DNA of 64,000 nt from Dactylorhiza incarnata (lineage: Eukaryota; Streptophyta; Magnoliopsida; Asparagales; Orchidaceae), in the NCBI GenBank assembly GCA_033032865.1, contig JAWHQI010000202.1, forward strand, positions 558,001 to 622,000, written 5' to 3'. Positions 23,308-34,992 of this stretch are shown piece after piece. The notes below the pieces were generated by a model. That model saw nothing but the letters and a program-made list of their open reading frames with translations, did no database searches and had not been told where the DNA came from. Position numbers and translations under genes: made by a program. How positions within the stretch are numbered: the first letter of the stretch is position 1; each line of letters begins with the position of its first letter.

Positions 23308-23469
23308 AGGAAGTTTCGTCCCGAAACTTTCGAGGACTTTCTGGATGGGGTCTCTTATGGCGACGACTCCGAGGTCATTCACTCCAACAGGGTTTGCAAT
23401 TCAAGTCAAGAGAACTAAATGAAAAGATACTTAAATAGAGACAGGAACAAGAGCGGAGGCATACCAGGA

Positions 23470-25104
23470 TCAAGAGAAAAGGTGCGGATACTTGCTACGC
23501 ATGTCAGCTTCGAGCTCCCAAGTGAACTCCTCAGACTTGCCATGCATCCAAAGTACTTTCACCATAGGAATGGTCCTTTTTCGAAGTTTGTGTTCTTGAT
23601 ACTCCACGATCTTAGCAGGTTCGACCGGGTACGAGAGATTTGCTTCAGGAATTACAGAAGTCTCTTCAACAATGCGGTTGGGATCATGAATGTACTTCCG
23701 AAGCTGGCTGACATGGAAGACGTTATGAACTCCGGCAAAAGAAGCAGGTAACTCAAGACGGTAAGCAGATTCCCCAACACGCTCCGAGATAGAAAAAGGT
23801 CCCATGAACCTCGGGCTAAGCTTGTGATGGCGATCAAACCGTTTCACCCCAGGAGAAGGGGAAACCTTCAGAAAAACTTGATCACCCACAGCAAAAACTA
23901 GCGGACGGCGACGCAGATTAGCATATTTTCTCTGTCTCTCAATAGCTCGACTAAGCTGGAGTCGAGTCTTCTTTGTGGCTTCTTCCATTTCCTGGAGCAA
24001 CTCAGGTCCCAACACAACCTTTTCACCAACTTCTGACCAAAAGAGAGGGGTCCTACAACGGCGCCCATACAGTGCTTCGAAGGGGGCCATCTGGAGGCTC
24101 TCCTGATAGCTATTATTGTAGGCAAACTCGACCAAAGGTAAGTGCTCATCCCAAGCTCCCTTGTAGTCCAAAATGTAACAACGAAGCATGTCTTGAAGAA
24201 TCTGATTAACTCTTTCGGTCTGACCATCGGTTGTCGGATGATAAGCGGTGCTCAGGTTGAGATCTGTGCCCAAAGCTTGCTAAAAGACTTTCCAAAAATG
24301 AGAGACAAACCTCGAGTCACGATCCGACACAATACGTAAAGGAATCCCGTGAAGTCTAACGATCTCCGACACCTAGATTCGAGCCATCTTCTCAGTAGAG
24401 TGACCTTCCTTATAAGGTATGAAGTGGGCTACCTTGGTCAACCGATCCACTATCACCCAAATCGCATCGTGTCCTCTCGGGGTGCGAGGCAATCCTATGA
24501 TAAAATCCATAGAAATGTCCTCCCACTTCCATTCAGGGATGGGCAGAGGCTGCAAAAGGCCACCAGGATGCTGACGCTGAGCTTTCACCTTTTGGCACGT
24601 CAGACATCGAGAGACGAAGCTAGCTATATGATTCTTAATACCAAGCGACAAAACGATCTGCTTTAAGTCATGATACATCTTATTATTGCCTAGATGACCA
24701 AATGTGCGCGACTCATGAGCTTCACGGCATATAGCATCAAGTAATTCAGGAACAGCGGGGATGCAAAGACGGCCTCGAAAACGCAGAACATCATCAGAGA
24801 TTGAGAAATTCGGAAGAGATTCGAGTTCGACCCTTCGGCGAATGCGCTGGAGAATGGGGTCGGAAGGCTGCAAATCTTTCACTTGCTCCACCCACGACGG
24901 ACCAAAGATCTGACCTTGACCCTTTGGTAAGATGGATATGTCCATCCGCTCGAGGTCACCAATCAGAGCTGCAAGAGAAGCTGACATGGGGGCACCAGAG
25001 GAAACAGAAACTTGACGACTCAACGCATCAGCTACCGCATTGGCCTTGCCGGGGACATAGGTAAGCTCCAAATCATAATCTGCTACAAATTCGACCCACC
25101 GCCT
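23470..25104 (-). pseudogene. Integrase part of element 3 Pol, with nonsense codons
   Basis: Continues the Pol frame after the TAG at 25105-25107. It begins with the end of RNase H (ADALSRQ), then an HHCC zinc domain (HESRTFGHLGNN...CLTCQKVK), then the catalytic core with the first Asp in ISMDFIIGLP (about 24508), the second in IVSDRD and the Glu in TDGQTERV (about 24216). A GPFSISERVG segment marks the GPY/F region and the tail ends EFTWELEADM...YPHLF. TAG codons at 24373-24375 and 24280-24282 interrupt the core; each is one C-to-T step from CAG at a position where Gln fits. Otherwise the frame is uninterrupted, so decay is recent. Confidence 0.85.
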
Positions 25105-26825
25105 CTAACGAAGATTGAGATCCTTCTGATCAAAGATATACCTCAAGCTCTGATGGTCAGTGAAGAAGTGGCACTTCACGCCATGGAGATAATGACGACA
25201 AAGCTTCAACGCAAACACCACCGCGGTGAACTCCAGATCATGAGTGGGGTAATTACGCTCGTGAGTCTTCAACTGCCTCGACCCATAAGCAATGACACGA
25301 TCGCCCTGCATCAAGACACATCCCAAGCCGACTCCGGAAGCATCAGTATAAACTGAAAAATCTGCCCCCTCTGAAGGAAGGGCTAGAACTGGCGCTGAAC
25401 ACAGACGTTGCTTCAGCTCCAAGAAGGCCTGCTCACACTGATCTGACCAATCGAATCTAACATGCTTTTGCGTTAGCTTTGTCAACGGAGCAGCAAGAGA
25501 GGAGAAATCCTTGACAAAACGGCGGTAGTAACCAGCAAGCCCAAGGAAACTGTGAATCTCAGAAGGGGTAGAAGGTCGCTTCCAGTCCATAACAGCTGAA
25601 ATCTTGGTTGGATCAACAGAGAGTCCATCACCAGAAACAGCATGACCCAGAAAAGCAACACGATCCAGCCAGAACTCACATTTTGACAGCTTGGCATAGA
25701 GCTGATGCTGACGAAGAGTGGAGAGAGTGAGCCTAAGATGTGTTGCATGATCCTCATGAGTCTTGGAATAAACCAGAATGTCATCGATGAACACGATGAT
25801 GAACTTATCCAGATATTCACGAAAAACACGGTTCATCATATCCATAAAAGCAGAAGGAGCGTTAGTCAGACCAAAAGACATCACTAAGAATTCAAAATGA
25901 CCAAACCGAGTTCGGAAGGCGGTCCTGGGAATATCGGATTCTTTGATCTTCAGCTGGTGGTAACCAGATCTAAGATCTATCTTGGAGAAAACTGAACTAC
26001 CTTTGAGCTGATCGAAAAGGTCGTCCACACGCGGAAGGGGATACTTATTCTTGACGGTCACCTTGTTTAGTTCCCGATAATCGATGCAGAGCCTCATAGA
26101 ACCGTCCTTCTTTTTCACGAAGAGAACGGGGGCTCCCCAGGGTGACGAGCTGGGACGAATGTATCCACGCTCAAGCAATTCGTCCAACTGCGATCTAAGC
26201 TCCTTTAGCTCGCGCGGGGCCATACGGTATGGAGCCTTAGATATGGGGCGAGTTCCCGGCTCTAAGTCAATAGAAAACTCCACATCTCGATCAGGAGGCA
26301 TCCCAGGCAATTCGGCAGGAAAGACATCAGGAAATTCAGAAGCAACAGGTATGGATTCGAGAGAAGGAGAGACAGAATCTGAATGTGCAGCATACACAAA
26401 ACACGCAGAACACCCTTGACTAAGAAGGCGAGTGGCGCGTACAGCGGAAATTACCTTCACGGGACTGCGGGTCTGAACATGAACGCTGAGATCCTTGCCA
26501 TCAATGCTGAGGTTGACCCTCTTTGCCACGCAGTCCAATTTAACCTTATACGCAACCAGCCAATTCATTCCCAAGATTACCTCGAACTCTGACATCTCCA
26601 GGACTATGAGATCGGCCGAGACTTGCAATTCACCAAGCATGATCGGACAACTGGGAATGCCACTACACGAAAGATGTAGATGACCAGGCACGGAGATCTC
26701 ATAAGGGACCTCAAGAGGCAAAGTAGGCCAACGATAACGATCCACAACATGACGAGCAATGAACAAATGGGATGCGCCAGAATCAAAAAGAATCTGCATC
26801 CATTTATTGTTGACCCTAAATCTCC
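25105..26825 (-). pseudogene. Protease, RT and RNase H part of element 3 Pol
   Basis: The second exon of the gag-pol frame. The protease motif FDSGASH is at about 26782-26800. RT follows with [12 protein letters not shown], then FIDDILVYS (around 25775-25800) as the catalytic YxDD-type box. RNase H begins at [13 protein letters not shown] and includes TDHQSLRYI. The frame is intact for about 570 codons and stops at TAG 25105-25107, directly after NLR; the following codons continue the same frame (RRWVEF), so a single CAG-to-TAG change is the simplest explanation. It would make cDNA inside cytoplasmic particles. Confidence 0.9.
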
Positions 26826-26924
26826 CTAAGAAAGAAGAACATGTACGCAAAACATGATTGTCCGGATCGAAGGAAAATAAGCTAAAATAAAAATTGTAGG
26901 AAATAACAATAGTGCATTACATAC
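26826..26924 (-). other. 99-bp GT-AG intron between gag and pol of element 3
   Basis: On the minus strand the donor is CTCTG|GTATGT and the acceptor TTTCTTAG|GGAG. The interval is AT-rich and contains the TAA (26917-26919) that ends the Gag frame. Removing it joins phase 1 to phase 1, so the Gag linker (STDVISG) runs directly into RFRVNN and the protease, as in uninterrupted chromovirus polyproteins. Intron retention would give Gag alone; splicing would give Gag-Pol. Element 4 shows no such interval at the same place. This is inferred from sequence only. Confidence 0.65.
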
Positions 26925-28176
26925 CAGAGATGACGTCAGTGGATGCAAGTGCCTCGCCCTGGGTAATGACATTCAGCACGGCTCTACCCTGTTCCTGAGT
27001 TCCCGGAACAGACTGCGGAGGCTGAGCGGGAACCGGGCAGTCCCGGATATGGTGCCCAACCTGACCGCATCGGTAGCACGTATTCTGCTTGCGGCGGCAG
27101 TCCTTTAGCAGATGACCTGGCCTCTTACAGTAAGAGCAGTCAGAGGTAACAGTGGCAAGCGTCAACTGGGGTTGCTCAACCATCTTCTGCTTCTTCAAGA
27201 GAGTGCTCAACCAGAGATGACGTCAGCGGCAGACTTGGGCGACATGGCCCACCTTGTGGCAGAACGCACACACCTCCTTAGACTTGGGGCCTTGTTCCTG
27301 GAATGGTGCACCTTTGCGCTTGAGGTCAGACGATGCAGCATTGCTAGATCCATGTTGGACCTTCTTAGAAGAACGCTCCAACTCGATAGCTTCCACCTGC
27401 AACGCGGCTTCCACGGTCTCGGAATAGGTAGTGGCGCCATGAGCTACCACATGCTGACAGAAATCATGTCGAAGCCCTTTCACGAAGCGGCTGATCTTCT
27501 TGGACTCGCTTGGTACCAACTCCACAGCAAGGAGTGACAGGCGGGAGAACTCTCTTTCGTACTCGGTCACTGATCTGCCTGGCTACTGAAGAGACAAGAA
27601 CGTCTCGGCTAGCCGGTCACGCTCCACGGAAGAAAGGAACTTCTCCATAAGAGCTCCTTTAAACTGAACCCAAGTCATGGTGGCAGAGTCGGGAAGAGTG
27701 CGGCGCTGAAGCCACCAAGTGTACGCATCCTCGGTCAGCTGATAGGCCGCAAGAAGAACCTTCTGGACATCTGGAATTCCAGCGTACTCGAAGTGCTTCT
27801 CCATTTGAGAGAGCCATTCGGAAATGACGAAGTAGTCACGATTGCCATCGTAAGATGGCGGCTTTAGCCTTTTGAACGCCAAAGTGTCTTCCATCGCCAC
27901 AGGAGGAGCAGTCGGAATCGATGCAAGTGGGGTCACCAGATTGACGGCGAGCGGGCTGATTACAGGTTCAGATGCAAGAGGGGCGGCTTCAGGAGTGGTA
28001 GTCACTCCTGCTGTCCCTGAGGGGCCGGAACCAGAGGCTGGGTCAGGAGTCTGGCGATCCCCCTCAAGACGAGTGAGGCGATCCAGGATCTGCTTCAGAA
28101 TTTGAGCAGTAGCACCACCAGAAGTTTCCACTGCGGGAAGGGCTGGCTTCTTGCGCTGAGAACGCTTGGGAGCCAT
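26925..28176 (-). pseudogene. Gag of element 3, with two nonsense codons
   Basis: ATG at 28174-28176 (MAPKRSQRKKP). The N-terminal half contains the chromovirus Gag core: ISEWLSQMEKHFEY, AYTWW, TWVQFKGALMEKF, then EYEREFSRLSLLAVELV after the first stop. Three CCHC-type knuckles follow: CAFCHKVGHVAQVC, CSYCKRPGHLLKDC and CYRCGQVGHHIRDC. In-frame stops are TAG at 27583-27585 (after LSLQ; CAG-to-TAG fits) and TGA at 27223-27225, which lies inside a 17-nt sequence duplicated from the intron donor region. All segments are in one frame. Confidence 0.85.
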
Positions 28177-28837
28177 CTAGAAGGAGGTACGAGAGCATCA
28201 GATTAGATCGAGAGTCAAGCAAGAATAGGATAATTGGAAAACTAGAGGTTCAAACACTTCTTATACTGTCAGGTATGTAAATCATGTAATAATTACGGCA
28301 TTTTCTTTGGACAACTGCTAGTAATGATCATGCAAATGCGACAAAAATCAGGTGCAATTTGTAACAATTATCAAATTCATGTGTGTACAATCATTATCTG
28401 TTGTTCCTAGCTTGACACTTGTGCAAATGATTTATGTTATGCATGTAATGCAATTCTGCCTAAATGCATCTCTAATAAAGTTTATGAATGGATATGCATA
28501 GCATGTTAAATGCCCATATCACTTAACATGTCATGCATACTATGCAACTAATGTCATCGCACTTGAAAATATTAAAATTGCCCATAACCATTTAATATTT
28601 GCAAGCGGTGTATAACCTAGTGGAAATTCATATGCACATAAATGCTAAGTTTGTCCATAACCCCTTAACATTCGTGTGCATACTACGCATGATTATGTGT
28701 GTAGTGTGTGCGTGCTTCAGCCAAGAACAACAGTAATGATAAGGTGAGTGAGGAAATGATGCATGTACATATACTTACATAATAGATTTCAAAATATATG
28801 TGATTTCAAAATACTTTATCTTTAGATGCTAAACCTA
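28177..28837 (-). other. Untranslated leader of element 3
   Basis: AT-rich sequence between the primer-binding site and the gag ATG. It has no coding potential. TTTGCAT/ATGCATG-like words recur, perhaps as packaging or dimerisation signals, but nothing firmer can be said. Confidence 0.5.
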
Positions 28838-28838
28838 G

Positions 28839-28851
28839 CTCCGATACCAAC
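28839..28851 (-). promoter_or_regulatory. Primer-binding site of element 3
   Basis: On the minus strand TTGGTATCGGAGC adjoins the 5' LTR. It matches the initiator-Met tRNA 3' end apart from one base. Confidence 0.8.
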
Positions 28852-30837
28852 TGTCACGACCCGTCTCGACAAGAGTCAGAGTGCGTTTCGGGGCGGATCG
28901 TGATGCCACAGGCAATGGCGAAAAGAAATCCAGGCCTGCTAAGGCGGAAGCAGAAGTACTACGAATAGTTTTAAAATAGTTACTTTTACGAAAAACGGAT
29001 TGATTTAAAATAGTTACTTTTACAAAAAAAAAAAATAAAGAGACATGCAAGCAAAATGTGAAAAAAAACTCCATTTGAAATTTCCAGTACAGATACAAGT
29101 AAAATAGACCTCCGGGAGGGTGAACATGCATTGATACAAAATGATAATACATATAATAGCCAACATTTGTCCTTGATACAAGAGAAAATGGCTAACCATA
29201 ATCATTACATAATATGAAATAACTGACAGTAAAGGAAATACAACATGGAACCTGATACAGCAATTAACAAAAGAAATCTCCAGGGAAGCAGGAACAGGGT
29301 GCAGAGCAGGCTCAGGTACCACGGGGCGCAGTCACGGACGCTAAGGCAAATTCCAAAGAAAACAAGGAAAAACCCTCAGAACTATGATACAGGTAGTTAA
29401 AGCAAGGTAAATAACAAAGCTAGCAAGACAGGTAAATACAAGAAATGCAGAAACAGAACTGAAACATTAATCTACTCCGGAGTATAAAAGTCTAAGTAAT
29501 AATAACATAAGTTGAGACAATTGAAAGTGCATGTGTTTTGTTTGATGCACATGATTCATGATTCAGACAGATTCAGACAGATTCAAGTACGGATTCAGAA
29601 GATACAGAAATTTAAACTCGCTATGACCGGTCCTTTGTTCCCATTAGGGATTCAAGAGGGAACCCAAATCAAGTAGTTGCATCAATTAAACCCTACCTTT
29701 CAATGTTAACTTACGTTATTAATGACTTAGATGTAGAATTACATGAGTTCAAGCACACTGAGGCAAGTAATCAAATCGAGGATTCAGGTATCTGACAGTG
29801 AAGTCATAAGTAAAATCATGAGTTTGCAAGTGAGAAGTTTCTCTACTTGCCTTAAGTAAGGCTGAAGTTGACGGTGGCGGCTAAGGGCGCAACCAAATTA
29901 ACAATTTCAGTTCGACCTGATTAAGCACAAACATGAATGAAAATTGCCTTAAACAGGTGACACCACATGAGCATGCGCATTTTAAATTACAAAATTAGAC
30001 AAATGCGAGATAGCGAAGAAAACCATACCTCCCTCGAAGATGAGGGGAGAGAGGATTACACGGAGGAACCGGAGATTTGGCGGCGCTTTAGTCTAGGGAA
30101 ACCCTAATTCAGAAGGGTCTTCAAGAGACTCCGCCAATTGGTGCGACGAACGACGTCGGGGAGCACGAATGCCTAAGGGTTTGGCGATTAGAACGTGCAC
30201 AAAACTCTAAAAATGCAAATTGGGCGCAAAAATCCCAAATAATCAAGGCAAAATTCTGAAATAAGGGAGAAAGAGAGGAGATTTACCCCAAGGAACTCAA
30301 ATCCGGGCTCGAGGAGGAGAGGGAAGAGAACCCTAGATTTTTCTCCCGAAATCCACGGCCAAAACGACGAGGGGGAGCAGTTGCCGGCTGCTGGAGGGGA
30401 GCAGAAACTGATGTCGGCCCTTGAAGAGGTTGCTGCCGACCTTGGAAGGGGAAGAGGGGCCTTACTGCAGGAGGGAGGAGTTGGAGGTTGACGGCTTGGT
30501 GAAGGAGACGGGCTGCTGTCGGCCAGAACAGGGGGCGGCGCCGGCAGGAGGGGGAGCAGGAGATGGCGTCGGCGGAAGGAGAAGCAGGCGGCGGCGGCGG
30601 GGCTGTGCGCAGGAGACGGAAGTGGAACGGGATCGGGAGAGGAAAACCGCCTGCGAAAAACCTAATACGCGTGATTCTTTTTCTGAAAGGTTCGGGCAGG
30701 GGGGGTTTAATCGCGTGAGGGAGTTTAAAGAGGGGGAGAGCTGGGCTGCGGTTAGTCCCAAATGGAGGATAGTGTTTTCTTTTTATTATTATTATTACCT
30801 TTATTATTAATGTTATTATTAATTTGGGGTTGTTACA
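28852..30837 (-). repeat. Element 3 right LTR (5' LTR)
   Basis: 1986 bp with the same ends as the left LTR. Differences are a few substitutions and indels, including an 18-bp-scale deletion in the GC-rich segment and a shorter (TTA)n run. Confidence 0.9.
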
Positions 30838-30842
30838 ATAAT

Positions 30843-32782
30843 GATCTTTATTCACTCACTTATTTTGGCATTGTCTACATATGTGTTTAATCTAAGAATG
30901 CTTGTGTATGTTGTGTTTTAGTACAATGAATTAAAATTGCACAAGTATCTTACCTACATTCCTTTATTTGCACTTTTAAAAGTTAAGAAAAGTGGTTATG
31001 TTTTTCATAAATTATATTGGTTTGCAAAACAAGTGTATTCGGAGAACTTTGTTCAAAACAAAAATCATAAAATAAAGTGACAAAAATAACTCCACCAAGC
31101 ACTACTTGAACCTCCTGATAAGTCTTAATAAGCGTTATGAGGTTGAGCACCTTGGAAAGAATAGTAAAGTATCTTGTGCAAATCAAATCTTTATTTCAAA
31201 ATAAAAACCACTTACTCTTAAGTACACCGGATCACTAGTCTCAACATTAAAAATAAAATATGTGATCCCCCAAGCACTACTTTGCACCCTGATAAGTCTT
31301 AATGAGCATTGTGTGTGCAAAGCACCTTGGTAGTTGTACATTTTTTGTGCATTAAAGTGTGTGAAAGTAATCTTATTTGTGTTTTATTGTGCTCTTACTT
31401 TACATATTTCTTGTATTTTTGATTAAAACATTTGTTTACTCTACTCAAAAATACACTTATGTGCACATCATTATCTTCCATAACACATCTTCTCATGAGT
31501 ATTGGATCCTAATGCAAATTCTATCCTACTCTTTATTTATGAAATGCACTAGATAACCTAGCATGCTTTCTACAATGTTTGGTATGTTTTGAATTTGTGA
31601 ATTAAAATAACATTGTAGTAATCTCTTTTTGATAACATTATTTCCTGCTTGGTTACTTTATTAGTAATTTAAAGATTTTACTTGAACAATAATTTAAAAT
31701 ACATCTTCTTTTTGAAATTTAACTCACATATCTTTTTATGGATCATCATTGATTACAATAAGATATTTCTTGCATTTCTATAAGTCTTCCGCATCATCAC
31801 CATATATTTCTACCTTGCGCTTTCATGCTTATATCAAAGTCTTAAATACCAAATTTCCTTTTTCAACAAATGGTAGATTTGCTTGGTAGAATTTATGTTG
31901 GTTATTCTAACACAAATAATGTAATGCTAAAACTCTGATTTATTAATGGATTTCAAATTAGCTCTGGAACTTTTCTTTAAGAATTCAAATATAAAAACCC
32001 ATTGGCTATGAAATTATAATTTGATTTAAAACGCTTAAATGTTTCCAATAATTATTACCCATGACTTCATTTCTCACCATAGCGGGGGCGTAGGGTTGTA
32101 GACATTAGATAACCTTATCTCTAGTCATGTCTTGTCCTTAACCGGGGAGGGTTCCAGTGGGGCCTTGCGAGGCACTGGGGGGGAAGAGTGCTAGGTTGAG
32201 TTGTGTCTAGTGTTTGCATATGGGACTAACACCCCAACCTACGGCATGTATGCAGCTCCTCATGCCCATCCGTCACTTAGTACGGGGCTAGGGTGTAGAC
32301 ATATTGTCTGGGTAGTTTAGTTACTCGGAAATCATTTACCTTGTATTTGTTTATGCTACAAACTCTGATTTATGAAAATGTTGTAATACTCAAACTCTGA
32401 TCTATTTCAATGAAAAATATTCTAAAACTCCTTATCACTTCATTCTCTACAAGCTCGATCATGCTTTTATCTTATTATCAACTTTTAAGTGGTGTCTCTT
32501 TACCCGCTTTTGCTAATAACAAAAGGGGGAGAACTAACATGATAAATATAATTTGCTATCAAAATATAAAACTAACACGCATAATTAAGATGATAGCTTA
32601 CATATTAGGGGAGCATTCACTTAGGGGGAGCATGTATTTAGAGGGATCAATTCTAAATGCTAAAATCATTAATTATCCTAAGTCATCACTCTCACACACA
32701 CACACAAGTATGTTTCTTCATGCTTATATATTAATGCTCTGATTTATCATTAATGGATTTGTTATTATCAAAAGGGGGAGTT
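30843..32782 (+). other. Element 1 second internal copy, right of element 3
   Basis: Resumes element 1 after the ATAAT duplication and matches 6656-8576 of the first copy, ending with the polypurine tract at about 32769-32780. An insertion of about 18 bp with a GGGGGAGCATG segment at about 32625-32642 is absent in the first copy. No gene is seen. Confidence 0.85.
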
Positions 32783-34062
32783 TGTTGGAACATGGTCTTC
32801 CGCATCTCCTAGGTTTGAGAATAACAAATCCTATGTATTTGATCTTGTGTGTTTAAGTGTGCGGGATAACCAAGTCCACATGACTCAAGGATTACATAAG
32901 AAGGTTGCCCCCAAAGTTGAGCCATCAAATCCAAATCTCCTACTAGAGCTGGAGGTAGTACTAGCGCAGGCGCTAGCTGTCGTTCGACGAACTGTTAGCG
33001 GCGCTCGACGAAATGCTCATAACTGCGTTCGACGAAAATTTGTTCGACAAACTCTTAGCGACGTTCGACGAAATCTCGTTCGATGAAATATTGGCTTAAG
33101 CGCAAATGCCGGGAGAACTTATAGAAGGAGATAGCGCCAGGCAATTTCCGATAGCGCAGGCGATAGCGAGGAGCACAGTAGGAAAGAGAGAAATGTTTCC
33201 TCCGATTGAAGATTCTGCCGCGCAGAATATGTCCTAATATGGGATAGCGTCGGCGGTAGCACTAGCGCGGGCAGTAGCGCTAAGTCTATAAAAAGGACCC
33301 CTTGGCTCCGTCTTCCTAATCCTCTTGAGATCCAAAATTCTAGAGCTTCGTGCCACAGCATAGAGAGGAAGGTTCAGTGAGATACTCCCACAAATCCATA
33401 AAGGCTTAAGGAGATCCGTGGAGAAGATTTCAACACGCATCATCATCATGACGAAAGACCGCATCAACTACGATCATACTCTGCGTCTTCGTCTACTTCT
33501 CCAAGAGATCCACATTGAGGGAGTTTTTATATTATTGTCTTTTCATTTCACATCCTTTCTTGTAATCGTTTAAGTAAACTCGCCTCGTGTTGGCGACTAG
33601 GTCTGGGTAGGACTTAGGGCAGAAATTTGCCTCGTGTTGGCGACTAGGTCTCGGGTGTAGGTCTAGGGGGTGCTCGAGGCCATATCCGGGAAAGGGTTGG
33701 TTAGAGCGGCTTGAGGTCGTATCCGGGGAAGGATCGGCTAAAGCCAACCGGTTCGTGGGGATACGAGTCGGTATAGAAAACAAAAAGAGTCTTTCATATT
33801 TCGCTTTGATTTCTAGCGTCATTGAAATCAAAATTTTGTAATCATTTTTATTAATAGTAATCATGTCTCTCTTTTTGTAATAAAAATGATGTGTTCTTCA
33901 TTTCTCTAAATTGTTTATTATCATCTCTTTTATTATAAAAAAATTTAGATCTTTATTCAAAATCACTATTTTGATCTCTTATTATTTCAAGTATTACAAA
34001 ATATAATATAAGTTTTTAAAACCCTTATTCACCCCTCTCTAAGGGCGCCTACCGATCCAACA
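32783..34062 (+). repeat. Element 1 LTR, copy 3 (1280 bp)
   Basis: TGTTGGAACATGG...CCAACA, followed by GACTC (34063-34067). TATA box at 33286-33296. It has a single 27-bp unit and a short C run, unlike copy 1. Confidence 0.9.
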
Positions 34063-34067
34063 GACTC
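34063..34067. repeat. Target-site duplication of element 1, right (GACTC)
   Basis: Identical to 2391-2395. The sequence beyond it continues the interrupted TIR element. Confidence 0.9.
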
Positions 34068-34992
34068 CTCCGCCGTCGTTCCTTCTACGATCTCGGACTC
34101 CGCATCTCCCCCTCGACGATTTTCTCGGTGTCGATCTGTGAGGTATCGATGTGCATAAGCTCCTTTCCTATCCTCGACGCAAAAGCTCCATTCTTACTAC
34201 TGAAGGAGAAGCTCAAGATCTGTGAGGTATCACTGGTTCTTCCTTCTCCCTTTGTTCCCTCTTTTTCTCAGATTTTGTGCTTTTGTGAGCCTTTCACTTT
34301 TTTGTTCCTATATTATTTCCAGATTTGTAAGTACATATATGAGTTTAATCAATAGTATATAAAAGGAATCATATCCTCATTCTAGCAGCTAACACGTTGC
34401 TTGAAAATAACTCCAACTACAAACATACTACTACACCCTCGCTCGCTAGAAATGTATACATTACAACAATATTTGAGTAGAAAGTGTGTATATTGTGTTC
34501 ATTGGCTATTATTTTGTGTTCATTGTGTTCATTGGTTTTAATACTTAGAAAAAAGAAATCAGAAAACTTCATTCTTGTTTTGATATCAACTTGTTCTACA
34601 ATTGCTCTCTTCTTGTTTTCATCTGACCCATCTTTTGTGCTCTTTCGGGCAAATCCTCCTTAAATTATAATTGAAGTGTGGTGTCTATGGGCAAATTCAA
34701 TGTTTAGAATATAGTAGTTATTTCAGATATTATATAACATATGCAATATTTTGACAACCCTTTTATGCAAAAAAATGTATTTTTATATATTTTGTGGTTG
34801 TTAATTCTTTTATTAAAAAAATTCACTCAAAACTCTGTTTTGTTTCCAAGCAACTTTTCCAAAACTCTGTTTTACAAACTTCGTTTCACTCAAACAGTTT
34901 TTTAATAAAACTCGGTTTTCTAAAAACAACATGTTTCTCAAACTTCATTTTCTATCATCAGTTTCCATCAGCAACAGCCCAACCAAACAGAG
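34068..34992. mobile_element. Right half of the split TIR DNA transposon
   Basis: Joined to 2139-2390 this gives an element of about 1.2 kb. Its left part (34068-34230) is GC-rich and exon-like, with two similar ATCTGTGAG|GTATC sites resembling splice donors. The rest is AT-rich with direct repeats (AAAACTCTGTTTT near 34830 and 34858). It ends with the inverted copy of the left TIR (34976-34988). No transposase is seen. A non-autonomous element carrying a captured host fragment would fit, but that is inference. Confidence 0.4.

Larger units (their letters stand above)
21284..30837 (-). mobile_element. Element 3: full-length chromovirus (Tekay/Del-like)
   Basis: LTRs of 2011 bp (21284-23294) and 1986 bp (28852-30837) enclose gag and a complete pol on the minus strand, flanked by a perfect ATAAT duplication (21279-21283, 30838-30842). 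The primer-binding site is initiator-Met type and the polypurine tract lies against the left LTR. The domain order protease-RT-RNase H-integrase, a GPF-type integrase tail and a terminal TWELEADMRSKYP segment are typical of chromoviruses; the lineage call Tekay/Del is tentative. LTR copies differ by few substitutions, so this is a young insertion, yet pol has three nonsense codons. A 99-bp intron separates gag and pol. Confidence 0.9.
2396..34062 (+). mobile_element. Element 1: Copia-type gag-only tandem array (LTR-int-LTR-int-LTR)
   Basis: Three LTRs of the same family in the same orientation (2396-3709, 8577-9829, 32783-34062) alternate with two internal regions. Each internal region starts with an initiator-Met primer-binding site and ends in an AAAAGGGGGAG polypurine tract. 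Only the outermost ends carry a target duplication (GACTC), so this is one locus expanded by unequal recombination rather than two insertions. The internal region encodes only a Gag-like protein; protease, integrase, RT and RNase H are absent, as in TR-GAG type non-autonomous elements. The Gag C-terminal tail (RYIWVPKG) resembles the linker just before the protease in SIRE-type Copia polyproteins. The second internal copy is interrupted by elements 2 and 3; with those removed it is about 4.9 kb, like the first. Confidence 0.85.

Noticed and set aside
8577..34062. Reading the second Copia unit as an independent insertion
   Set aside because: No target duplication flanks LTR copy 2, and the only matching GACTC pair is at the outer ends of the array.
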